DNA of 64,000 nt, from positions 868,001 to 932,000 of the forward strand of contig OY723280.1 in assembly GCA_963210315.1 (NCBI GenBank), written 5' to 3'. The notes under the pieces were generated by a model, which was given only the letters and a program-made list of their open reading frames with translations, had not been told where the DNA came from and did no database searches. Position numbers and translations under genes: made by a program. The DNA comes from Rhynchopus euleeides. Lineage: Eukaryota; Euglenozoa; Diplonemea; Diplonemida; Diplonemidae. Below, one piece after another: positions 20,255 to 29,560 of the stretch; position 1 is the stretch's first letter; every line of letters begins with the position of its first letter.

Positions 20255-23200
20255 GGTTCACCTGGGGCCACGAGAAGAGGGGGGAGGTTGTCTCTAAAAA
20301 CCACAGCGTGGACGTCGAGGGCCACCGCCACCCCACGGAGGGCCACCTGGTCCACGTCTTCGCCACCCCCGGAAGCCAGCATACGCCCCGCCCACTCGTC
20401 GGGGTCTGAGAGGAGCAGACGGAGTGTGGGCGCTCGACGGACGCACACCACCGCCAGGCGCAGAAGCTTGTCAGCGTCGATGTCAAACCCCAGGTCACAC
20501 GCCGCGGCCGTCACCGCCACTACCCACGTTGCTGGGGCCCCCTCCGCCACTGACCCACCCAGGGCGGCGACCTGTTCTGGCATCGTAAGAGCATTACCAA
20601 GCCCCTCTGCCAGGTCCTCAATAGCCACTCGCGCCCCTCCTCGCTTGTCTCTCCACTTTTCGATGACGACAGAGGGGGACGGAGATGTCGGTGCTGCCTC
20701 TGCCCGAGGGACCGGGTCCGCCTGGGGCACAGGGCGCTCCTCATCAGGGTCAATGAACACCTCCCCCTCCCCACGCGAGTCAACCGAGAACCGCATGAAG
20801 TGGTCCGGGTTCAGGGGGGCCGCGGCCTCTGTAGCCAACGCCGTCCGGCTCACTGCTGCTGGCGATATGGGGCCGCATTCAAGGAGTGTTCGACCCAGGA
20901 TGTGGCTGTACGCGCTACTCACTCTGGTGGCGTGGCTCTGGGTGACCAGAACCCTGCTTCGCCCCGTCCGTTCTGCTGCTAGGCGGCCCAGCTTGCCGAA
21001 AACCTGGTGCGCCGACGGCCCCAGACCCCCGAAAGCCTCCATCGCAAAGGCCGCGAAAATCTGGCCAGATCTCCTGCAGGGATCACGATACCTCCTGTTC
21101 TTCTCTGCCTCCCCCGCTGCCGCCGCCGCTCCAGTAAACCTCGCAGCAGCTTGGACCACGGAAGCCGCGAGGGGATTGCGGATCGTCACGTCGATGACCC
21201 GCGGCCACACCCGGCGAGTGACAATGTCCCCGGGGCGCTCCTGGGAGTCCGGAAGGATGTGGAGCGTCTCCATCTCGGGGCTCGTACCCGCTTCCACCGC
21301 GAGCCTGTACAGGCTGTCCCGCACGACATCGTGACGCCGAGTGGGCCCACCCCCCACCCTACAGTTCAGCGCGTGGGTGCCGTGCGTGTCCATCTCTTGC
21401 CCACACCTGCCGCACTTGGCGTCTGGCTCGAAGAGGGAGATGCCCAGCCTGTGCCGCGTCACCACAACCATTTCCTCTCCCCCGACACGCGTCTCTTCCG
21501 TCAGCTTGCCCGCATACGTGGCCCCTGCATGAGGGAGTGACAGGGACCGGTACCTGGCTCTGTCACTGGCGTCTGCCCGCTCGTGCAAGTCTCGGTGGTG
21601 AACGTCGATGATGGCCAGGGAGAGGTCCTTCTGTTTCACCATCTCCGTGGGGCGGGACTCCGAATCCACAGCATCCCCCTCGCTCACGTCGTTGTTGTAG
21701 GCCGAGCTCAGGGTGTGCCACGCCGCCGTATCCCAGGTGAACTCCTTGTCCAACTCCCGACATAACAGATACCCGTTCTGCATGGAAGCCATCGCTGCGG
21801 CGTGCCAGTGCTCCGTAGAACGGCGTATACCGAGCCCACCCACCCGGACCGGCAGCGTCGCCTGTCGCATGGCGTCGTCCGGGAGAGTGTCGTCCGCCAG
21901 GCAGAGGATACGAGTCAGGCACTTCTCGACCGCCGCATCGCTCTTCGCCAGGTATTCCGTCGCACCCCTATGTCCCAGTGCACGCATGTAGAACACCAGG
22001 CGCGCGAAACCCTCGCAATGCCGGAGGAGAGCAAGGGCCACTTGCCTGTCTTCGAGCGTCGCCAACGCCTCAAGGTAAGGCGCGAATTCAGCCAGCTTCT
22101 CGTCCATGTAGCGCTCGCAGAACTCTCGCGACCCTATGGGCGTGCCCAGGAGGGTGAAATCGCCCCCCTCACGGTACACCACTCCCGGCTTGTCAGTCTC
22201 ATCAGGGAGGCGAAGAAGGAACCCTTGCGCTTCAAGCTCGGTCTTCGAGAGGCGGTTGAGGTCGATAAGCTCACACTTGTCCAGCTTGACCTCCAACCCC
22301 TTCTCCTTGCTCCACTTCACCACGAAATCCAGCGCCTCCTTCACGACTCCCGCTGGCCCCATCAGCACGCCGTCGTCCAGGTAGAAGACACTACCTCCAC
22401 ACCCTGCGAAGTGCCCGACCAGCATCTCAGCTAGCTCTTTAATGGCTAGGGAGAAAAGAAGTGGTCCGAGGGGGTCCCCCTGCTGAACTCCACACGTGGA
22501 CTGGAAGACGTGCCCACTGTACGATAGTGTGGAGGGGGACCCGTAGCACCACTGTGCGAAAGGGAGGAGGCCCGGGATGTCTCGTTCAACCACCTCTAGG
22601 AACGCCTCCCGGTGGACAGAGTTGAACGCGTTCTTGAAATCGATTTTAAGAACGACAGCATCCCGGGGCCCACCACCTGCGGCTGTCGCCTTGGCGCGCT
22701 CCGCCCACTGTGCCACCACCGCTACACCCGCCTCGAGTCCCCGTTGAACTGCGACGCCCACCTGCTTCCCTTTCATCAGGATGCGCCGTGCTGCGTCTTT
22801 ATGGCGAGTGGAGAGCAGCTTGGCGGTTAGCCTCCTCAGAGTCTCACCGCACGCTATCGGTCGCACATCACCGTCGCTCTTCTTCAAGGCGGTGAGCTTG
22901 GCGCCTGCCAGGATCGGCATGATCTCCTGCGGAGCCCTGCCTGACGCCATCAGGTTCACCACCTGTGTGAGCCACGCCAACGGCTTCGCCCCTGCCGCGT
23001 CTTTACACTCAACTGCCTGGCGGACGTGATCCGGGCGTAGCCCCACTTGACCCCCGGCCGACCCATTAGGGAAGGTCTTGAGTGCACTCATCACTTCGGC
23101 CGGGGTGAAAGGCCGGCACGTGGCAGGGGCTGGTTCGCGCGCATGCGGTGGAACTCCGGTCGGGTGTTTCGATTCAAGGGCTGCACGCGTGCTGTCTGTG

Positions 23201-23433
23201 TTCTCCGCCACCACCTCAGGGATGAGGCTCTTGTGTGCCGCGGACATGCGATTCTGCCGTGCATACTTCGCGACACGCCTTTCCATTTCGCCAGGGCGCG
23301 GGGGCCCCCCCACTTTTGGCGGCTGCGCCTTCTTCTCGCACGCTTCTACCCACAGCAGGTTGAAGTCCCCCTTCGCCCAGCGATCGAAAGTCCTCAGCCT
23401 GTCCCTGATGGTCCCCTCCATCCTGTCCCCCAT
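20211..23433 (-). CDS. LINE-A ORF part 1: reverse transcriptase, Cys/His knuckle, restriction-like endonuclease, degenerate OTU
   Basis: The frame opens at 23433. RT motifs are clear: A (KIDFKNAFNSV, about 263-273), B (QQGDPLGPLLFSL, 317-329) and C (FYLDDGVL, 350-357). A CGRCG-x8-H-x4-C knuckle (674-691) precedes RPGDIV-x10-IDVTI (733-751), fitting the PD-(D/E)XK endonuclease placed C-terminal to RT in R2-type elements. No APE endonuclease is seen. Residues about 965-1068 resemble the following OTU domain (LRLAVVCVRRAP, DEWAGRM) but lack the GDC cysteine motif. The frame breaks at the C13 tract 20211-20223 (residues about 1071-1075) and resumes in another frame. The protein would nick target DNA and copy the element RNA. 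It is interrupted and probably inactive unless the tract length is a sequence error. Confidence 0.85.
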
Positions 23434-23435
23434 CC

Positions 23436-23819
23436 AAGGTGACCAACCCTACAGCTGTCGGCCAGTCGGTCGGTCGGCCGACAGCAAAAAAAAATCCGAA
23501 TTTTTTTTTCACCGATTTGGTGACACTTTTTTTTTTTTGCCACGGGGAAAAATTTTCGAGACATGTAGATTTTTCAGAAAGTTGGGGGTGGTTTTTTCGG
23601 GTGGGCAGAATTCGACCCAAACCCACCTGCCGGTGAAAAATCGCGAGATGCAGCCGATGCACCGCCATTCCGTGGGTTTCTGGGCGGTTTGGGCCGAAAA
23701 AATGTCGGTTTGTGAGGTGGCCCGAGAGGCCGACCGACCGACCGACAGGCAAAAATCGGGCCGACCGACCGACCCGACAGCTGTCGGCCTGTCGGCCGAC
23801 TAGTAGCGTTGGTCACCTT
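23436..23819. mobile_element. MITE M2 of the AAGGTGACCAAC family (inverted)
   Basis: This 384-bp copy is in the opposite orientation to M1 and M3, with both TIRs present. The flanks (CCCCCATC on the left and GCTATGTAG on the right) show no target duplication. It separates two unrelated LINE RT sequences. Both facts suggest that M2 marks a recombination breakpoint rather than a simple insertion. Confidence 0.8.
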
Positions 23820-25110
23820 GCTATGTAGGGGCGCTTTCTGCGGACTGCAGAGGAGCCCTTAGGTATACCCATCGCGATCGTCTTCTTGACGTTCAGCGCC
23901 ATACCGGTCATCTCGCAGAAGCCAGCCACGACATCCACAGCTTGTTGCACCGACGCCTCATCCACCTGCGAAATCAGCGTCGCATCATCGGCAAAGGACT
24001 GCGTCTCGACCTGGGGCACACGCTGCTCGATCGCACGGAACAGAACGGACAGCAACGCATTGATGAGGATGACCGATATCGGGCACCCCTGCAGGATACC
24101 GTTGGTCACCTCGAAGCTCTTGCCGACGCCCAGCGGCATCTTGAAGCGCCTCTTCAGCCCTCTGTACATTGTGCGGAGGGGACGCAGGATACGCTGGTCC
24201 ATGCCCATGGCTTCCGCCAGCCCTAGGACGAGCTTCTGCGGGACCCTGTCGAAGCACTTCTGGAAATCTAGCGCGAGCAGGTATAGCTGCTGCGTGTCAT
24301 CCAGAAGCGTTTCCTCGATAAGCGTGGTCAGCTCCATCAGCACGTCATCACAGCGGTGTTTCGGCCGGAAGCCGTGCTGCGTATCCAGCGCCCAAGACTC
24401 CTGCCATTCCATGATGTCGAGCAGGCGGCGGCAGGCCCACAGGCGGTACACCGAGCTGGTGACGGTGATCGGCCTGAGGTTCGTCGGAGATAGGTCTTCA
24501 CTCTTCGGGATGAGGGAGACCAGGGCCGTCATCAGGCCTGGAGGCCATTTCCCTGTCCGCTCGACCAGGTTGAAAAAGGTGGCAAACCCTTCCAACAGAG
24601 GCAGCGGCAGCCGTTGCAGCTCATCCATACGCCAGCCGTCCACCCCGCACGCCGCAGACTTCTTCTTGCGGCACTTCAGCAGCTCCAGCAGGTCGTCCCC
24701 GGTGATGTCGGCAACACACATCGGGTGGCACTCCACCAAGTCACCGAACTCCTGGATGAACGGCTCTAGCTCAGGCTCAGGCTTGTCTGGGGAGTACATC
24801 CGCAGGATAGGCCCCCACGCACGCTGCAGGATTGTGTCCATCTCGACCATCTCAGCCGTCAGCGAGCCATCCGCACGTTTCACCGTATCTGCAGATTCTT
24901 TGGGGCTCCCCTTCAGGACCGTGACGAGGCTCCGGCGGTCAGATGTGAACATCTTCGCAACTGTGGACCTCCATCGCTTTCGCCGGGCCGCTGCCGCTTC
25001 CCGATTCAGTCGCTGGAGGGACGCACGTACCCGGTGCAGTAGCTTCTTCACCGTCGCGACGTCAGGCAAGGAGTTCAGCATGGTAGGTGTGACACCTGCG
25101 TCCGAGGGGC
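23820..25110 (-). pseudogene. truncated LINE reverse transcriptase (LINE-B fragment)
   Basis: A minus-strand frame from 25081 encodes about 420 residues of a LINE-type RT: KKKSAACGVDGW, motif A (LALDFQKCFDRVP), motif B (QGCPISVILINALL) and motif C (SFADDATLI). The active-site signature is FADD, unlike the YLDD of LINE-A, and the sequences are otherwise dissimilar, so it is a different family. The frame is cut just after the LNVKKT region by MITE M2, and upstream by MITE M3 at 25111. No endonuclease, Cys/His knuckle or 3' end remains. The RT core itself carries no stop, so the truncation may be fairly recent. Confidence 0.8.
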
Positions 25111-25420
25111 AAGGTGACCAACGCTACTAGTCGGCCGACAGGCCGACAGCTGTCGGGTCAGTCGGTCGGCCCGATTTTTGCCTGTCGGTCGGTCGGTCGG
25201 CCTCTCGGGCCACCTCACAAACCGACATTTTTTCGGCCCAAACCGCCCAGAAACCCACGGAATGGCGGTGCATCGGCTGCATCTCGCGATTTTTCACCGG
25301 CAGGTGGGTTTGGGTCGAATTCTGCCCACCCGAAAAAACCACCCCCAACTTTCTGAAAAATCTACATGTCTCGAAAAATTTTCCCCGTGGCAAAAAAAAA
25401 AAAAAAAGTGTCACCAAATC
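25111..25420. mobile_element. MITE M3 of the AAGGTGACCAAC family, right end missing
   Basis: This copy has the same orientation as M1 and is near-identical to it from the left TIR to GTGTCACCAAATC. The match stops there, so the right third and TIR are absent. The end coincides with the conserved GGTGACAC motif shared by several repeat families in this window. Confidence 0.8.
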
Positions 25421-25537
25421 TAGGCCAAATGAGGTCAGCTCCTGTGACGCTAAGTGACACTAAGTGACGGTAAGTGTTAGTAAGTGACCGTAAGTGTTGG
25501 TAAGTGACTGTAAGTGACGTTAAGTGACACTAAGCAA
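25421..25537. repeat. TAAGTGACNG decamer-type repeat
   Basis: About nine units of TAAGTGAC or TAAGTGTT with 2-4 variable bases follow each other. They lead directly into the end of the CAATGTGACAAT element. No gene. Confidence 0.75.
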
Positions 25538-25720
25538 TGTGACAATGGCGACTGTCGCTCAGCGATTCAGCGACTGTCGCTTTTGGCCCAGCGATCGTCG
25601 CCAGAGCGTTTCTGGACCGAAATTTCGGATTTCATTTCCGGAAAATTTCCGGAACGTGGTGGGGTCACTTTGCTCTGGGAGATGAGATTTTGGCCATTCA
25701 AATTTTTTGACATTTCCCTC
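25538..25720. mobile_element. partial copy (one end) of the CAATGTGACAAT TIR element
   Basis: About 180 bp closely match the left end of the element at 58001-58628, starting at CAATGTGACAATGGCGACTG and ending near GACATTTCCC. The other end is absent. The following 110 bp (25720-25830) is A/T-rich and unassigned. Confidence 0.75.
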
Positions 25721-25830
25721 CCGTTGTCTGTGGACCGCCCAAAAATGAAATCGAAAACTGGAAAAAATGAAAAATCCGAACATAGCTATTTATTACCGGT
25801 AATAATAAAGTACTTAATGGATTGAGGGTA

Positions 25831-25950
25831 ATTACGTCCCCGAAGCAAGGTCCGAGGGTGTTTTGTTCCCCGGGAAGGCCCGAGGGCGAAGCCCGAGGGC
25901 CTTCCCGAGGGGAACAAAAACACCCGAGTACCTTGCTGAGGGGACGTAAT
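25831..25950. repeat. long foldback hairpin with GGGCGAAGCCC apex
   Basis: ATTACGTCCCC at 25831 pairs with GGGGACGTAAT ending at 25950. Inner pairs (GCAAGG with CCTTGC, TTTGTTCCCC with GGGGAACAAA, GGAAGGCCCGAGGGC with GCCCGAGGGCCTTCC) lead to the apex. The architecture matches the hairpin at 15985-16107. To its right (25951-26075) a lone AATCGGTTAC match to the 31-bp satellite lies near 26023. Confidence 0.75.
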
Positions 25951-26075
25951 TTCCCGAAATCCAGAAAGTACTCAATTAGGACCGGTTATATGGTAGTTTG
26001 TTAACGGTCCTGAAACCATTATAATCGGTTACCTGCAGAAAGCCTCCGTAGTACCAGAGCCACAACCTCCACAGA

Positions 26076-27698
26076 CAAGGCTATCAGTCCTCCGGAGTGC
26101 GCCCGGAGCCCCTCCGGAGCCCCTCCGGAGGGGCTCCGGAGGCAAAAAAGTCAAAAAATAGATGTCCAATTTGGTGACACTTTTTTTCCAATTTTACTAG
26201 GGGCAAAATTGAAAATAGAATACGATTTTCGAAAAATATCTCGGATGAGCCTCGATTTCGCAAAGTCGTCGGATTACCGAGACTTCTTGCTGAGCAAGGC
26301 ATATGGCCCCCAAGGCTATCAGTCCTCCGGAGTGCGCCCGGAGCCCCTCCGGAGCCCCTCCGGAGGGGCTCCGGAGGCAAAAAAGTCAAAAAATAGATGT
26401 CCAATTTGGTGACACTTTTTTTCCAATTTTACTAGGGGCAAAATTGAAAATAGAATACGATTTTCGAAAAATATCTCGGGTGAGCCTCGATTTCGCAAAG
26501 TCGTCGGATTACCGAGACTTCTTGCTGAGCAAGGCATATGGCCCCCAAGGCTATCAGTCCTCCGGAGTGCGCCCGGAGCCCCTCCGGAGCCCCTCCGGAG
26601 GGGCTCCGGAGGCAAAAAAGTCAAAAAATAGATGTCCAATTTGGTGACACTTTTTTTCCAATTTTACTAGGGGCAAAATTGAAAATAGAATACGATTTTC
26701 GAAAAATATCTCGGATGAGCCTCGATTTCGCAAAGTCGTCGGATTACCGAGACTTCTTGCTGAGCAAGGCATATGGCCCCCAAGGCTATCAGTCCTCCAG
26801 AGTGCGCCCGGAGCCCCTCCGGAGCCCCTCCGGAGGGGCTCCGGAGGCAAAAAAGTCAAAAAATAGATGTCCAATTTGGTGACACTTTTTTTCCAATTTT
26901 ACTAGGGGCAAAATTGAAAATAGAATACGATTTTCGAAAAATATCTCGGATGAGCCTCGATTTCGCAAAGTCGTCGGATTACCGAGACTTCTTGCTGAGC
27001 AAGGCATATGGCCCCCAAGGCTATCAGTCCTCCGGAGTGCGCCCGGAGCCCCTCCGGAGCCCCTCCGGAGGGGCTCCGGAGGCAAAAAAGTCAAAAAATA
27101 GATGTCCAATTTGGTGACACTTTTTTTCCAATTTTACTAGGGGCAAAATTGAAAATAGAATACGATTTTCGAAAAATATCTCGGATGAGCCTCGATTTCG
27201 CAAAGTCGTCGGATTACCGAGACTTCTTGCTGAGCAAGGCATATGGCCCCCAAGGCTATCAGTCCTCCGGAGTGCGCCCGGAGCCCCTCCGGAGGGGCTC
27301 CGGAGGCAAAAAAGTCAAAAAATAGATGTCCAATTTGGTGACACTTTTTTTCCAATTTTACTAGGGGCAAAATTGAAAATAGAATACAATTTTCGAAAAA
27401 TATCTCGGATGAGCCTCGATTTCGCAAAGTCGTCGGATTACCGAGACTTCTTGCTGAGCAAGGCATATGGCCCCCAAGGCTATCAGTCCTCCAGAGTGCG
27501 CCCGGAGCCCCTCCGGAGCCCCTCCGGAGGGGCTCCGGAGGCAAAAAAGTCAAAAAATAGATGTCCAATTTGGTGACACTTTTTTTCCAATTTTACTAGG
27601 GGCAAAATTGAAAATAGAATACGATTTTCGAAAAATATCTCGGATGAGCCTCGATTTCGCAAAGTCGTCGGATTACCGAGACTTCTTGCTGAGCAAGG
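26076..27698. repeat. 235-bp satellite array (7 units)
   Basis: The unit begins CAAGGCTATCAGTCCTCC, carries repeated CCCCTCCGGAG, then AAAAAGTCAAAAAATAGATG, TTTGGTGACACTTTTTTT, an A/T-rich block and a 57-nt core starting CTCGGATGAGCC. Units differ by a few substitutions, and one lacks a single CTCCGGAGCCC-type word. Repeated ORFs on both strands arise from the array and are not genes. Two more units lie at 33541-33961. Confidence 0.95.
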
Positions 27699-27827
27699 CT
27701 CTCGGGCCTCCGGAGGCCTCCGCCTCCGGAGGCCTCCGGAGGAGCTAAAATGGCCTCCTCCGGAGGAACCTCCGGAGGTTCCTCCGGAGGCGGGTGGAGG
27801 CCTCCGGAGGCCTCCGGAGGCCTCCAC
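27699..27827. repeat. CCTCCGGAGG palindrome cluster
   Basis: About ten copies of CCTCCGGAGG or its half-words lie within 130 bp between the 235-bp array and the truncated LINE-A copy. The palindrome is also a component of the 235-bp unit. No coding function. Confidence 0.85.
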
Positions 27828-28541
27828 CGAGGAGCAGTTCTGCCCCGACGTGCACCGACCGCAGGAGGAGCAGGAGGCGGCGCTCCGGGCCATTCATGCT
27901 TGGTGGGCCGAGTTGGGGGATGACAAGGCCTCACAGGCGGAGGCGTACAACGTGGTCTGTTGTCGTCTGAGGGCGCGGGCAGGCAAGCGGGCGCGGGCGA
28001 GCCGGCCAGGGGCGCGGGGGTCTTCGCAGCGGAGTTCCCAGGGGTCCCAGAGCCAGGGGAGTAGGGCCGCCAGGGGAGCGAGATAGCCGTAGGTCGGCTC
28101 CCCCCCCCCCTACCCCCCTCTTTCCTTTCGCCCCTCCCCCCCCCCTCCCGTTCCCCACCCCCGTGCCCCCTTCCCCTTTCTTCCGGTGAATGCGCCAGCG
28201 GAGTCGGTCCACGCCCTCGCTGTCAGTCGCTTTCGCCTCTCCCCCCCTGCCCCCCCCCCCCCCTTTACCTCGCCCCCTTTTCCCCTCACCAGCGGGCTGC
28301 CCCTTGTGAATGGTAGATTTGCCTACAGCCCCTTGTTCATGCCGCCAGCACGGAGCCCCACGCAGCTCAACCCCGGCCAGTGCGCGGTTTGTTTGCCCTA
28401 GAGCTTTGTTGTTTGTGTAGTTCATGTTACAGTGCTAAGAGCCCGTAGAAGCAAAAGTAGAACCTGCTGCGCTAGCCCCACCAAGCAGCCACAGTACGAC
28501 AGGACGCGCGCAGGCACCGGGCCCCCTCTCCTAAAAAAAAA
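27828..28541 (+). mobile_element. 5'-truncated LINE-A copy (tail and 3' UTR)
   Basis: The plus strand from GAGGAGCAGTTCTGCC encodes the last 86 codons of the LINE-A tail (stop at 28084-28086). The uninterrupted 3' UTR follows and ends in A9 at 28533-28541. It lacks both later insertions seen in the longer copy, providing the empty site for the 1414-bp element at 28220-28227. The 5' break lies in the CCTCCGGAGG cluster. The sequence after the A-run (to 28696) is A/T-rich and unassigned. Confidence 0.88.
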
Positions 28542-28696
28542 GGTGCGGGCCCAAAATCCAAAAAAAATCGGCCAAAAAAAAATTGGGGTGCGGGCCCAGA
28601 AATCCGAAAAAAAATCCCGAAACTCAGCCCACCCCTTCATTTCTGTGACGATTCGTCCTCGACATGACGTTAAACTGTCGGCATTCCATTTCAAAA

Positions 28697-29217
28697 TCCG
28701 ACACAGGCTATACTGGATTTCTGTCTTGATCCTAATTAGGGAAACACAGGCCATACCAGATTTCTGTCTTGAGGATAGTCGACACAGGCCATACTGGATT
28801 TCTGTCTTGATCCTATTTAGGGAAATACAGGCCATACCAGATTTCTGTCTTGAGACTCACTTTGCAAAGATCCGACACAGGCTATACTGGATTTCTGTCT
28901 TGATCCTAATTAGGGAAACACAGGCCATACCAGATTTCTGTCTTGAGGATAGTCGACACAGGCCATACTGGATTTCTGTCTTGATCCTATTTAGGGAAAC
29001 ACAGGCTATACCAGATTTCTGTCTTGAGACTCACTTTGCAAAGATCCGACACAGGCTATACTGGATTTCTGTCTTGATCCTATTTAGGGAAACACAGGCC
29101 ATACCAGATTTCTGTCTTGAGGATAGTCGACACAGGCCATACTGGATTTCTGTCTTGATCCTATTTAGGGAAATACAGGCTATACCAGATTTCTGTCTTG
29201 AGACTCACTTTGCAAAG
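28697..29217. repeat. 174-bp higher-order repeat, 3 copies
   Basis: Starts at about 28697, 28871 and 29045 begin with TCCGACACAGGCTATACTGG. Each unit holds four roughly 43-bp subunits (ACACAGGCYATAC then GATTTCTGTCTTGA). As 174 is a multiple of three, one forward frame stays open with a 58-residue peptide repeat. The array lies about 340 bp upstream of the hAT gene. The intervening 29218-29560 has no gene. Confidence 0.85.
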
Positions 29218-29560
29218 ATCCGATACAGGTCTTTTTAAGTTTCTGTTTGAACTTGTAATTCAATTGAAGAGAGTCAGCCCAGACTCTACCCTTTTTGAAA
29301 TGACTTTGACATTTTCATTTTCGGCAAGTATTTGTCTTGGTCATCTTGAATCAAACCTTGGGTTTTCATGCACTGATATTCAATTTCTCATCGATATCTG
29401 GCTATTAGTATTACGAGTTATACACAGGAATGGCGTACGGCACTCTGTCGGAAAGCATTTCTGTCTTATTTCATTCACCGTGTAGGAGAATGTGACATTA
29501 GTAACGTCATAAATCACTCGCTTTACCTCATCATACTTTCCTCCCGAACAGGATCTTTCC

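Larger units (their letters stand above)
16362..23435 (-). mobile_element. LINE-A: RLE-type non-LTR retrotransposon with OTU domains (5' end missing)
   Basis: The element reads on the minus strand from 23433 through the RT ORF, a C-terminal tail ending at 18239 and a 3' UTR to an A-run at 16371-16362. A second, 5'-truncated copy at 27828-28541 ends at the same CCGGGCCCCCT-plus-A-run point. That defines the 3' end and is the hallmark of target-primed reverse transcription. Two later insertions interrupt it: MITE M1 (18709-19107) in the ORF and a 1414-bp element (16677-18090) in the 3' UTR. The 5' end stops at MITE M2 at 23436, beyond which a different LINE RT begins, so the true 5' end is lost. 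Confidence 0.85.

Noticed and set aside
26240..26296. Hammerhead ribozyme or C/D snoRNA in the shared satellite core
   Set aside because: CGGATGAG and CTGA resemble parts of these motifs, but the required CTGATGA/GAAA arrangement or a proper C box is not present.
26084..27893. Repeated 106- and 114-codon ORFs
   Set aside because: They are by-products of the 235-bp satellite and occur on both strands at once.
28432..29238. 268-codon plus-strand ORF as a gene
   Set aside because: It starts inside the LINE-A 3' UTR and continues only because the 174-bp repeat keeps the frame open.
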